Assembly (NCBI RefSeq): GCF_026210795.1 | Contig: NC_089434.1 | Coordinates: 5,518,001 to 5,582,000, forward strand | Source of the DNA: Rhizophagus irregularis | Taxonomy: Eukaryota > Glomeromycota > Glomeromycetes > Glomerales > Glomeraceae | Reading direction: 5' to 3' | DNA: 64,000 nt | Part shown: positions 24,780 through 35,816 of the stretch, piece after piece | Numbering within the stretch: the stretch's first letter is position 1 | How the letters are laid out: each line of letters starts with the position of its first letter | Notes under the pieces: generated by a model | Databases searched by the model: none | What the model was told of the DNA's origin: nothing | What the model saw: only the letters and a program-made list of their open reading frames with translations | Made by a program: the position numbers and the translations under genes

Positions 24780-25990
24780 GCTCCCTTCTCCGCCCTTTCC
24801 CTTGGTTTCTAGTTATTGGTTCTCTTCTCTTGCCCCTTTTCTCTCGTTTCTTCCCACGGACTTAGATTTCGGTAGGAGTTAGAATCTTTTCAAATTTATT
24901 TTTTTAACAAAACGTTTTGCTAACGTTTCTATTTTTATTTTAATTTATTTCCTAGATGGATAGGTCTTATGAACGCGTAGAATTTCAGCATGGGAAATCT
25001 GAAATTTTTTTTCTAGTCGGCTAGATCTTTTGGGCGCGTAAAATTTCGGTAAGGAAATCTGAATTTTTTATTTTGATTTAATTTTTAACGAAATGTTTTA
25101 CTAACGTTTCGATTTTAAACTTCTTTTTTTTAGGTGACCGGCTCTTTGGACGTGCAGAATTTCAGTAAGAAAATCTAATTTTTTTTTTTTTAATTTAATT
25201 TTAAACGAAATGTTTACTAACGTTTAAATTTAATCTTTTTTTTAGATGACCAGGTCCTTTTAGCGCAGTAGAGGATTCTGGAAATATATTTTCTTAGCGA
25301 ATGTAGAATTCGGTAAGAGAAATAGATAATCTTTTTTTTTGAATTATTACTTATAACAACGAAACTTTTATTAACGATTTCGTTTTTATTATTTTTTAGG
25401 CGATCTTTTGACGCGTGAATTTTAGTAAGAAAAAGTTTTTTTCCCTCTTTATTAATTTAACGAAACGTTTTACTAAGTTTTGACTCTTCTCTTTTTTTAG
25501 GGGAGTTCCGATTTTGAAGCAACGGGATATTTGGTAAGTTTTTGAAAATATTTTTCGAAAACTAAACTTTTTTATTTTAACGAACTCTACTAACAGTTCA
25601 TTTTTTTTTTATTTTGTAGGTGGCCGTTTAACAAAACATTTTGATTTTCTTTTGTGGACGGACGTCTGGACGCATGGAAAGTTCAGTAGGAAGTCTTAAT
25701 TTATTTATTATCTTTAACGAAACGTTACTAACGTTTCGTTTTTTTTTTAAATGACTAAGATCTTGGACATGTAAATTTTGGTAACGGATCCAGAAAAAAT
25801 TTTATTTTAAATTTATTTTTTCTATCAAAACGTTTTACTAAGAACTCTGGATTTCTTTAGACGTATTGGTTTTCAAATCTTGGTAAGTATTCTTTTCTTT
25901 AATTTGTTTGTACTAACGAACAGTTACTCACACTTCGTTATTTTTTTCTTAGACAGCGGCTTCTATATACTTTACACAGGATTTTGGAGA
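24780..25990 (+). repeat. Array of ~11 intron/exon-like units (GTAAG ... TACTAAC ... TTTAG)
   Basis: After a pyrimidine-rich leader (24775-24860), acceptor-like sites occur at 24865, 24955, 25015, 25133, 25245, 25297, 25399, 25500, 25619, 25860 and 25952. Each is followed by a ~30-45-bp segment resembling GACC...TCTTTGGACGCGT.GAATTTC and then a donor-like GTAAG/GTAGG (24872, 25049, 25165, 25313, 25425, 25533, 25686, 25780, 25883). Most intron-like spans carry ACGAAACGTTTTACTAACGT followed by TTCG, so the branch-site-like TACTAAC lies in an inverted repeat. Unit spacing is ~85-130 bp. No long open frame results from joining the short segments that I could follow. It could be a repeat that evolved from an intron or the micro-exon 5' part of a transcript. 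Confidence 0.6.
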
Positions 25991-26939
25991 TTTTTTTTTT
26001 GTTTTCTCTAATAGTATTGGTAATTAAATCAAAAAGATGAAGAATGGTGAAAGAGAAATGAACGCTTATAAAGGAGTGCAAAGTAACTGCACGAAGAAAT
26101 GAGGATAGAGGAGGATTAAGTAAATCTTCTGGTAAACAAAACTGATAATAAGATTGGAAGCATATTTCGTTGAGAAGCCAGGGGAATTACATCTATTTGA
26201 AGGAGAGTGAGTTTATTATTGAGAATAAGATTAATATCCACAATTTTATTTTTATTTTTAAAATCCACGTGATTAATATCCACAATTCTTTATCTGAGAC
26301 AACAGTTCGGAAAACATTGGATTAATCAGGTGATTGTTGATCATCTTTGAAGTCAACGTATAATTTTTATATTAGATAATGTATTTGATAAATAAATTTT
26401 ACGATTAAACTTGCAATATATTTTACAATAATTTGTTACAATTTATATTAATATACATGTTAATAAATTAATATTACAATTAATGTTATACTGGCTATTG
26501 TACGTAAATGTACGATGCCCCTACAAGACCAATAACGAGTATCTTATGATGGTTTGTATACAATGTATTGTGATATTGTTGTAATATTAATTTCACTTGT
26601 TAGCAAGTATTTAGATGCAATAAAAATGAAAGGGCTAGAAAAGGTATTTGTGATGTAAAGATTGAAATAGAGGACGGTTATATTGTTTCAATGGTTCACA
26701 AAAAATTAGAAATATACTATTTCAAATTCAGTAAATAATTGATAACGATCCATTTTATAAAGAGATTGATGTCGAACATCTATCGTGAGGTTCGCAATCG
26801 AACATCCTTTTAGGAGGCTTTATTTTCTATGCTAATAATAATTGTTCGTATATAAATCACGTGAATTTATCATGTGATATTTTGATATTTCGCTATGGTA
26901 ATAAAAAACAAAATCCAAAAAATTATTACAATTTAAAAA
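25991..26939. other. Intergenic, no gene seen
   Basis: Includes a short near-duplicate of TTAATATCCACAATT at 26231 and 26275. AT-rich towards the end of the lipase gene; nothing else recognised. Confidence 0.4.
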
Positions 26940-28993
26940 TTACTTTACATATTGAATAATAGTCTTGAGGTTCTTTTTGTATTCCCACACAACATGATTT
27001 AAGATATCATGTTGCGGACTAATTCCTGTTAAGTGATCTGGTTGGGATTCTCCACATTTTAATTCACTTTCACCATCTTTTTTATGCAAGTAGTATATCT
27101 TCCCTGGAATATATAGTTTTCTGTTGGTGCCTTCCAATTCATTTTTATTCAGATTCTATCATAATATTAATATTTACAAAAAGATAATTAATTCATTAAT
27201 TATTTGAATTAATATTACAATTTAACATTACATACCATTTTAGATATCTCTCTTAAATTTTCAAAACTCATTCTTGTAATAATATCATTTTCATTCACAA
27301 AATTATTAATAAAATCCTTGGTTCTAGAAGTTAAAGAAAATGAACAACATGGTGGGGTTGCAAAATTCCATGCTTGGGTATCAAACTCATGTTTTTGTAA
27401 AAGTATAGCTACAATAGATGACACAGCTGCGCCTAAAGAATGCCCAGTCACTTTAACAGAATAATTATTATATTTTTTAATTTTATCACGTAACTCATTA
27501 AAAATAATGTTTGCACTTTGATGCATTCCACAATGATAATAGTCTTCGCAATTATAATCTACATTGTATGCTTTAAGATCGATCAATATATCAGAAATAC
27601 TCTACAAAAAATATTGTTAATTAATAGATAAATTTTTATATATGTGTTAGAATAGAAAAGAACTTGGTTAAATCTTACAAGGGTTCCGCGGATACATATG
27701 ATAATGGATTTTTTTGGTTTATCTTCAATTATCATGTATGCAGGTATATTCTTTCTATTTTTGGTATAACAAATGAGTTTTTTACTACGACGTTCAAGAG
27801 ATTTTTTAATTTTGTTTTCAGCAAGAAGTCCTAGCATTGAATATTTCTAATCGAATATTATGATAAACTTGTTAGTAAACAAAAATGGTTAGTGGTCAAT
27901 AAATTCAGATTATATACAAGAACATACGTATAATATATTTGAAAATTTTAAGTATTCTAGGGCATCCTTTATTTTATTCTCAATAAGAGGAGGATATGTA
28001 ATTGGATGATCACTAAATAAATAATAACATCAATTAACAAGACTTCCCATATTAATATGTAAATAAATAAAATAAAAAAAAATATTACAGGCGTTTTTGG
28101 GTATCACAACTCCTAGATCTAAGAAGCTTGCATATTTCCATAATCCCGCCATCAAAATCCTCAAGAAGGAGTTGGACATCCCTAACATTAGAATGTGGTT
28201 GTAATTGTGTTCTGGAGGTATGCATACTTATTTTAATACGACCAATAATTTCTTGTGATCCTTTAGCTTTAAGATCAATAACACTGTTGTCATTAATATA
28301 AAATTAGTATAAAAAATATTTTTTCACTTGAATGATGAAACGTGTAGTGTAGGGTGGAAGTGTTGTGTAGTGTATGGCGCCCCATGTGACATCATACATA
28401 GGTGATAAATAATATAAATCGGCCAAAATTATCATAACGCGGGCTGGGATATTATTTATCACCTGAGTATATTCCACACTCTTATACTTTACCGCGTTAC
28501 ACACAGCTAAATATCACCATACACTACACATGATTTCGTCTTACCGTTCAATTTTTTGGTCCGGTTCTAAAAAATTTAATCGAATGGAACCACATCCAAT
28601 TGCTTTCCCATGAAGGTGATGTTCTCCAACTAGTTTCTGAAATTTCTGAAATTTCTGAGATTTCTGAAATTTTGATCGGATGTCATCAAGAGTATTTTCA
28701 ATTAATAAGGGTTCGTAAACTCTAAATTTTAATTTACTATGATACAACCATTCATCAGGGATATTAAGATTCTCTATACTCCCTTTAGAAACATAGGTAC
28801 ACTTATTAACAAACTTAAGTTTAGTCCATTTAAGTGATTGAGAACAAGTTATCTGTTCAATACGGACGGTAACCGCTAAACCTAATTAAATGAATGTGTA
28901 ATTAATATAGGTCAATGCATAATTAGTTATTAATTGTTTACTTTTTAAACCATAAGAATAACAAACATATATGAAGCTACAGCAGTATACCAT
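26940..28993 (-). CDS. Class-3 (fungal lipase-like) alpha/beta hydrolase, seven exons, ~472 aa
   Basis: Exons (minus strand): 28993-28942, 28881-28545, 28283-28089, 28012-27928, 27846-27679, 27601-27236, 27155-26940. All junctions are GT-AG and in phase. The C-terminal half is a lipase_3 domain: IIICIRGTL (strand before the oxyanion region), SISDILIDLKAY, nucleophile elbow TGHSLGAAVSS (Ser ~334), NENDIITRMS (probable catalytic Asp ~385) and SPQHDILNHVVWEY (probable His ~455). This resembles diacylglycerol-lipase-type serine esterases acting on acylglycerols. The N-terminal half (GLAVTVRIEQITCSQ..., FRVYEPLLIENTLDDIR, ending KGSQEIIGRIKISMHT) may be a C2-like domain, as such lipases often carry. 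FQK repeats at 28641-28673 make a short Gln/Lys insert. The first exon is the least certain. The second intron is 261 bp because it contains a MITE; the others are 60-81 bp. Confidence 0.85.
28328..28546. mobile_element. MITE-like element inside lipase intron, supplying its 5' splice site
   Basis: The sequence is homologous to the complete element at 30919-31151: shared GAAA(A/C)-GTGTAG.GTAG left end, GTGACAT.ATAC.....GTGATAAATAA, GTTACACAC.GC.AAAT.TCACCATAC, and identical right end TTCGTCTTACCG. Internal inverted repeat AGGTGATAAATAATAT / ATATTATTTATCACCT. The minus-strand intron donor GGTAAGA (28545-28539) is the right terminus of the element. No clean target duplication remains. Confidence 0.65.
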
Positions 28994-29380
28994 TTAATGA
29001 TGACATTGATTTGTGTTTTCTCGATAGTTGTTTAAAATTTATAGCTAAACATTACAAGTCTAAGCGACCTTTATATAATAATACTAATTATATTCCAACA
29101 AAAAACCGGTTATGATACCAAATTTAATATTTAGATACATGAAAATACAGTATTATTATAACTAAAAATGAGGCGCCTATTACAAAATCGGCTTTATTGA
29201 AAAATCCACATTTCTTTGTTAAAATTAATAATAGACTAGTAGAGATTGGTATTATTCGTCCAGCTTTATATATAATACAGGACACGAAAATTGCTGTCAC
29301 AGATTATGCAGTCTACCCTTGAGATGGATATTGTAAAAATCTGAAGTATAGCCTCGCTCCTAAAGGGCTCGTCACACATT
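28994..29380. other. 5' flank of lipase gene
   Basis: AT-rich. A minor patch at 29170-29300 has better codon balance but no open frame. No promoter element is clear. Confidence 0.35.
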
Positions 29381-29391
29381 TAAATTATGTC

Positions 29392-29900
29392 ATACAAGCA
29401 TTCATTTTTATGCATTCACCTTTCATTTAAATCTATGCTTTCGTACATGCGTCATGAGATAATTAGGTTTGTTGTAGCGATTATGCAGGTTCAAATGCAT
29501 AACAGTCACCACCCAAAATGTTGTACCATAGTATGTCGATCATTTACTAGCAAAATTTACTAAACCTGCATAATCGCTACTAATTACCTCATGGCGCATG
29601 CACGAAAGCATATACTCAGAATGAATTCTTGTTGTTTTTGGTATATAGAATTCAGTTTACCTATAACAGATAAGGGAATTAAAAAAGGGCGAAAAATCAT
29701 GCATAACAGTCACCGGACATGTCCACTAGCAAAATTTACTATGATTTTTTCGCCCTTTTATTTAATTCCCTTATCTGTTATAGGTAAACTGAATTCTATA
29801 TACCAAAAACATACAAGCATTCATTTTTATGCATTCACCTTTCATTTGAGTATATGCTTTCGTGCATGCACCATACAGGTTTATGCATAACAGTCATTTG
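29392..29900. repeat. Nested fold-back structure with long inverted repeats around a shared loop
   Basis: Two hairpins lie side by side. First: arms about 29435-29491 and 29563-29622 (perfect core GTAGCGATTATGCAGGTT) around a 71-bp spacer. Second: arms 29634-29700 and 29741-29809, nearly perfect over ~67 bp, around a 40-bp spacer. The arms differ completely between hairpins, but both spacers begin GCATAACAGTCACC and end ACTAGCAAAATTTACT. Flanking the pair is a ~60-bp direct repeat starting CATACAAGCATTCATTTTTA (29392 and 29810). The open frame at 29591-29890 is a by-product of the palindrome. Confidence 0.85.
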
Positions 29901-30909
29901 TTAGGGCTTAATTTGTTGAAAAAAAAATTTATTTAAAATTGTTTCTCAGTATTATATACAAAAAGGATATATTATAACTTTGATAAAAAAAAAAAATATA
30001 AATAGTTAAATCAAGAAATGATCATCGTGCATCATTTGCTTGAAAAAAAAAGGAAAAAAAAAATTTTTTTAATAAAACTAATAAAACCAAAAAAGCAAAT
30101 TAAAATAAAAACAATCAGTCTAAATTTGTTTATATTGAACAAAAAATTTATGATTTTATTTCATATTCTTAACCCAGTAATCCATATATCAATGAATCAG
30201 AATTGACACATTTAGAGGCTTATACTATTATGAATTGAAAAAATTTTAATTTTGTTATAGGTCCAAGTTTCATAGATGCAAAATAAAAACACTCAGTTAA
30301 TTACGTTTCTTGATATCCTTAAATAATAATTATTAAATTATTTTATTATGATAAACGGCGAATTTTTTTTCTTCAAAATTATTAATTTAAGTACGAATTA
30401 ATATTCGATGCAGGAGTGTTACACAATTCGTTTATTTTATGCGTCTTGAGAGACAAATTGTCTTCATATTTATTAGTCAATCGACTCTGCTAGAATTTTA
30501 CAATGAATTTAAAGATATACTGATATACTTTATTATGAATTTAATCTTCTTGTAAAATTAATATGCATGCACGTCATCTCAAGATTGTCATCTATAATCC
30601 TTATTCGGTAATGTACTAGTGTTGCAATAACTGTGTGTAATCTAATCAACATATGCGTTAACACGGGGAAGAATTTTAGAGGTTGTACTATACCATTTGT
30701 TGCTTCGAAAATGAAAAAATCTATTAAGATAATTAATTTGTAAATATCTTCTTACTTGATGATTTTTAGCTTTTTTTTTTACGAAAAAATTCAGCTCCCT
30801 GAATTTCACAAATATAGAGGGATGCAAAAATTACCAATCATTCAAATCACAGTATCAATTATTATTATCAGTTATGATATTTACAATTTATTTACAACTT
30901 AATAAACCT
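29901..30909. other. AT-rich intergenic DNA
   Basis: Only short Lys/Asn/Ile or Phe-rich frames (30018-30206 plus, 30642-30827 minus) that cross homopolymers; not supported as genes. Confidence 0.4.
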
Positions 30910-30918
30910 GTAATTTAG

Positions 30919-31151
30919 GAGTGCTACGAAAAGGTGTAGAGTAGTGCCCCCGTGGTGAGTAGAGTATAACGAGGAAGTGACATTATACTCAAGTGATAAA
31001 TAAACACCTCGGCCCAAGCTCGGCCCAGCGGTTTGGCCAGGTGTCTATTCATCAATTGCGTATGTTTCACACCCTTTATGTTACACACTGCCAAATGTCA
31101 CCATACTCTACTCACCACGGGAGCACTACTCTACACCTTTTCGTCTTACCG
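30919..31151. mobile_element. 233-bp MITE with 43-bp inverted repeats and 9-bp target duplication
   Basis: The inverted repeats start at ACGAAAAGGTGTAGAGTAGT and end, at the other side, ACTACTCTACACCTTTTCGT; they extend ~43 bp with one mismatch. Perfect GTAATTTAG repeats flank it at 30910-30918 and 31152-31160. A 9-bp duplication fits a Mutator-like transposase. The end sequence CGGTAAGACG contains a ready splice donor (GTAAGA on the minus strand). A relative sits inside the lipase intron. Confidence 0.88.
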
Positions 31152-31160
31152 GTAATTTAG

Positions 31161-31854
31161 CTGGTGTAAATATTCACATATAATAAAAATATTGTTTTCC
31201 GTATTTTACCATTTTTTCAAATACAAATTTGTCGGATATCTTGGTGCATTTTTGTAACGAAGTACTAAAAAAAAAAAAATTTTTTAACAATCAGAGAAAA
31301 ATAAAAACAAAAATAATTTCTTTGTAAATTTTTTTTTTTAATTTTAAAATTTTATTAAATCTATTTCTATTTTATTTAAATTTAATAAAATAACTATATT
31401 TTTCATATAATTTTTGTAATAAAGAAAACAATAATACTGCATTATGTTCGCTCTATAATTAATCAATAATAACGATTGACTTGTGGATCAATTCCTTAAA
31501 TTAAATTCGTATTAGCCATTGTTGATCTGATAATTATATTACGTTACGTTAATAAAGATCATACGATGATCGGCTGAATGGTAACTGATTTCAGTTCTTC
31601 GATAGAAATGATGTATTTGTTTTTTTTTTTATTTTCAACATATGCATGTGATGTTTCAAAACATACAACCAAATATGATTACATTGATCAACATTGTACA
31701 GGGTGCTAGAATATATGAGGGTGAAAAAAAGTTCGCCTGCAAACTTTGAAGTTTAAATCGGAAAATTTATGATGAATGTAAGTATTGATCTGCAAAGGAT
31801 CTTGGTAAGTTCTTTGTAGAAGAAATAAATAATTATCAACCATTAATTAATAAG
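31161..31854. other. Intergenic, no gene seen
   Basis: AT-rich with poly-A/T tracts at 31269-31345; no coding signal. Confidence 0.4.
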
Positions 31855-33666
31855 AGTAAAATAATAATCTATTTTTTAATCATTGTATTCCATGGTACAT
31901 TATCTATAATCGGTTTATTAATACAACTTTAATATTTGTTTCATGCATATGTTTTAAATAATTATCCCTTTATTAATTTTCTTTCAACAAAAAGCCTTCT
32001 TTTATTTAATATATACTTAATCTGTATAATTATTGAACAAAAAAGAACTCATTATGTTGATTTTACGCCACTGACGCGCGATTTTTCTATTTGTTTAAAG
32101 TAGAAAATTTATTTTCGTGTTTACTTTTTTGAAAAAAGAAAAGGTATTACTCATACACATATCGGACGATAGAGGAATTCCCTAAAATTTTGGGGATATT
32201 TTTGTGATCAATTGTCAGCCAATAAATTAAACTACATTTATTATATATATACTCGCAAGAAACTCATCTGTTATAAACAAATGGGACAATGGGTTAGACG
32301 TGATTTATATATAATAATATACATAATAAAAAGAGGGTTAGACGCGATTCTATATAAGTAAAAGAATCAGATTACGTAATATTAATAGACAATTAAGGCC
32401 CAATTTCTCCAATCAGCCGATATGATAAACTCATCATTAATTCATCATCATTCATCATCATTAATTTATGATTGTTCTTCTTTCTATTAACAATCTCTTG
32501 ACTTTTGTTATATGTTTTCGTTACTGCGTAAGTTTCATAATATTATATAAAAGCAGCCATTTAATTCTCGAAAAAAATCTTTATAAGAATTTCATGAAAT
32601 GAAAAAATTCAATTATGCCCGGCCCGTTGTTAAAATTATATTTAAATTATGTTTAATATATACATAAAATTATGATTCATAAGCTTTTTCCTCCCATCAA
32701 AAAACCAAAAACACAAAAATAAAATAATAATAATAAAAATGACGAGAAAAGTTCGGCAGGTTAAACGAATGAATTAAATTATAATTCGTTTTTTTTTGTA
32801 CAAATAGAATTCCGTAAAACGATTAAGATTTTTACTGGGTTACAAAATTTTAATGGTTTTTTTTTCTATATCTCTCCACCTTATCTTCCTCCCTTTTCAT
32901 TTTATTTTCTTTTATATCTCGGAGTCTAATTCGTATTTACTATTTCCGATTGCCGTTGAAATTTCTGTTTTTTATCTTTTTGAACGTTATTTTTTTTTTA
33001 AAGTTATTTTTTAAAGTTATTTTTTGAACGTTATTTTTTTTGAATGAACGTTATTTTTTTTTCTTCTCTCGTTCTGCTTCTTTTTGTTTTGTTTTGTTTT
33101 TATTTTCATTTATTATTATCTTCATTTTATTAGTCTTTTATTTTTAATAAATTTATACTTATCGGGTTATTTCACGTGAAAATTCTTAAAAAAATTCAGG
33201 ATATTTTCCTGAGATTCTTTTTTCATAAATGTTTACAATGTTGCATAATTTTCTCAAGAATGTTTAAACTTTTTTGAATGATATTCTATTGACATCTATA
33301 AAAAGAAAATAATATAAATTTTCTACTTAAATCGTGACAGCAACAAATAAATCCTCAACATATAATCTCTACGTAATTGTCTTGATGAAATTGAACACGA
33401 ATCGCTTGCTTAACTAAAATTCTTTATTTATTCTTATAAAATATAGTTAAAAAATTCGATAAAATGTAATAAATAGATGATAAAATTTTTTCGTCTAAGT
33501 ATAGTTTATAATACTTCAATATCGGGCACTAGAATCTTTTTTTGTTAGTAATACGCGGCAAATTCAATGAAGTCTTACCGTAAAAAGCTCTGTCATGTGA
33601 TACCCAACAATTATTGTAATAATTTTTTTTCACGTGCCAATAAGTAATTGTTATCAGTCATGTTGT

Positions 33667-33860
33667 TAGGGATGGGATCAGTTCGTCGGCTCTATTTCGG
33701 TCATAATTTTGATGACAACCCGATTTGGATCGAACCGGTTCGGAGCCGGATCGATTTTTAGAACAACTTCCCAGAGTGTTTCAAGTTCAGAATCTGCTAA
33801 AATTAGAATCGGTTCCAGAACCGGTTTGGAACCGCTCTGTTTGGAACTTCCCCATCTCTA
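33667..33860. mobile_element. 194-bp hAT-type MITE
   Basis: Ends TAGGGATGGGA...GTTC-like and GAAC.TCCCCATCTCTA form an imperfect terminal inverted repeat. Flanked by perfect 8-bp direct repeats CATGTTGT (33659-33666 and 33861-33868), the hallmark of hAT insertion. Interior is enriched for GGTTC.GA.CCGG words. No coding capacity. Confidence 0.82.
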
Positions 33861-33894
33861 CATGTTGTAGTTAATAACTGATTTACCACTAGGA

Positions 33895-34273
33895 CAGAGA
33901 CCCGGGAAAATTCCATTTTTATAATAAATGAATAAATCGGAATTTTTGCTGTATTATGGAATAAACCGGAATTTTTATGATTTTTAACAATTTTATTCCG
34001 TCACGTGACAACTAGCCAATCATTATTGCATATTTTATTGACTATATCGTGATAGAATTTGTAAAAAAACTAGTAATTAGTAAATTGTTGATCATTTAAA
34101 TCGTTTTTGGCTAAAATTATTGTCGTGTCACTAGATCAACCTAAGTTGGCCTGCATTAAGATGTAAGCCGGCTAGAATTATCAAATATTTCTTACTATAA
34201 TTTTTTATCGGAATTTTTTCCGTTATCGTGATAAAAATTTGCGATTTAATATCGGAATAAATCCGGGTCTCTG
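33895..34273. mobile_element. 379-bp hAT-type MITE (CAGAGACCCGG ends)
   Basis: Begins CAGAGACCCGG and ends CCGGGTCTCTG (11-bp perfect inverted repeat), with CGGAATTTTT-type subterminal repeats in both orientations. Flanked by perfect 8-bp CACTAGGA (33887-33894 and 34274-34281). CAGAGACCC-like termini with 8-bp duplications are typical of hAT elements. Non-autonomous; no transposase frame. Confidence 0.88.
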
Positions 34274-34281
34274 CACTAGGA

Positions 34282-35816
34282 TTGCTATGTATATCATGTG
34301 GCCGAAGGCCACATGATAGAGTAGCATAGTGTAAATCAGTTATCGTAAATATGACTGATAATAAAGTTATTGGATATGTATGACGTAAGCAACTGAGACC
34401 TTTTTCGTGTATCTTATTTATTATTTTATAATAAAGTGATCAAGATTTTGTATATCGCTAATTATAAAGTGACCAAAATTTGTGTATCACTATTATAAAG
34501 TGATCAATAACATACGTGAAAAATGTCCAATGCTTACATAGAACATATACAATAATGTGTCTTATCTGTTATTTTAAAATCAAATTTGAATTTATAATAA
34601 TTAGGTACTTGTAATTACATATTCAATTATATATTTTATTTAATTATTAAATAAAATAAAATAATATTTGATATGAAAAAAAAAAAATAATAAAATATTT
34701 ATTTTTTTGGCTAATATAATTGCTTTATCATATAATAACCTAAAAAAATGGATTGAAAACCCAATAATCGAAAAATTAATTATATTAAAAATATTTTTCA
34801 AAAGAATTCATTACTGCATGCATTCGACCGGGTCGCATTATCACACTACAGATTATCAATTAAATAAAATGTTTAAACTCATAATAAATGATTCTGGATT
34901 ACCTGAAAATACTGAGAATAATATAGATAATATTAGCGTGACAAATAAAAAAAGAAAAAGATCCGTTAACAAATAAATTACGCGTTACCATGATGATCCT
35001 TCAAGTATAATACGATAAGCATTAATTTTTTAAAAAAAAATAGTATTGTTTTTTAATACTTAAAAAAAAATGTTTTTTGTACAATTAATTTATTACCAAA
35101 TGAAATTTTATTAGAAATATTAGAAAATTTAATAAATTATATATACAAGCTACAAATATGTTACGTCTTTAAAAATTGTGTGTAAACGCATGAATACAAT
35201 AAAATATTATAGGTTAAATCTAGAATTTAAGTATTTAACGAATTATCGTATGGTCACTATGGTTGAAACTTGAAAGTATAGCATTACACAATTATTACAA
35301 TTATTGAACGTATCATAAGAGATCTGATACAGTAATATAATAATTACAGAGTTAAGGAAATTTAAAAATGCAAATATTAACGTTAGTGTCTATTTTATAA
35401 ATAAATAAATTACTGCATTCTTATTACCTTCAAACTTAGTATTATTATTTCATTTATTTTAAAAAACAAATTACTTGAAAAAATTTTTTGCGAGTGCCAT
35501 TAATGAGAGTTCATCCGATCATATTGCACTATTTTCAAAAGCTAATCATATCAGATATATATTAGAATTTTTTTGATATTGTTTCTAAATAGTTGAATTG
35601 TCGGTTAAAATTTGTATCTGTCTTGAATGGGCCTAGAGTGTCTGTAGGAATTTGCATAATTTTTGAATATTTGCGACAGTTTATAAATGGCGTTACCGAC
35701 TAATTTTTCTTATTTTTTTTTTTAAAAAAATGGTTTAAATATTATATAATTTCGTATTAACTCATTAACTTTTAAAAACAAAATAAAATAAAAAAATGAA
35801 TTTCATTTTCAAATTT
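34282..35816. other. Non-coding part of copy A
   Basis: An 89-codon frame at 34707-34976 (with NNIDNISVTNKKRKRSVNK at its end) is interrupted by deletions in copy B (44990-45190), so it is not under constraint and I do not call it a gene. The rest is AT-rich and conserved with copy B only through duplication. Confidence 0.5.
34292..34318. repeat. Perfect 12-bp stem hairpin with GAA loop
   Basis: TATCATGTGGCC-GAA-GGCCACATGATA, 18 bp after the hAT target duplication. It could be a terminator-like or structural element, or a scar. A comparable hairpin is at 48534-48558. Confidence 0.6.

Noticed and set aside
24780-25990. Interpretation as a normal multi-exon gene
   Set aside because: The exon-like blocks are repeats of one another, several donors and acceptors are mutated, and joining the blocks I could follow gives no sustained frame.
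28304-28504. 66-codon minus-strand frame between lipase exons
   Set aside because: It lies inside the MITE-containing intron and is bounded by working GT and AG sites that join the flanking exons in phase.
29591-29890. 99-codon plus-strand frame
   Set aside because: It runs through the second palindrome, so its beginning and end encode antisense versions of each other; a by-product of the inverted repeat.
34707-34976. 89-codon plus-strand frame ending in a KKRKRS basic stretch
   Set aside because: The duplicate at 44990-45190 has deletions that break the frame, and composition is low-complexity Asn/Ile/Lys.
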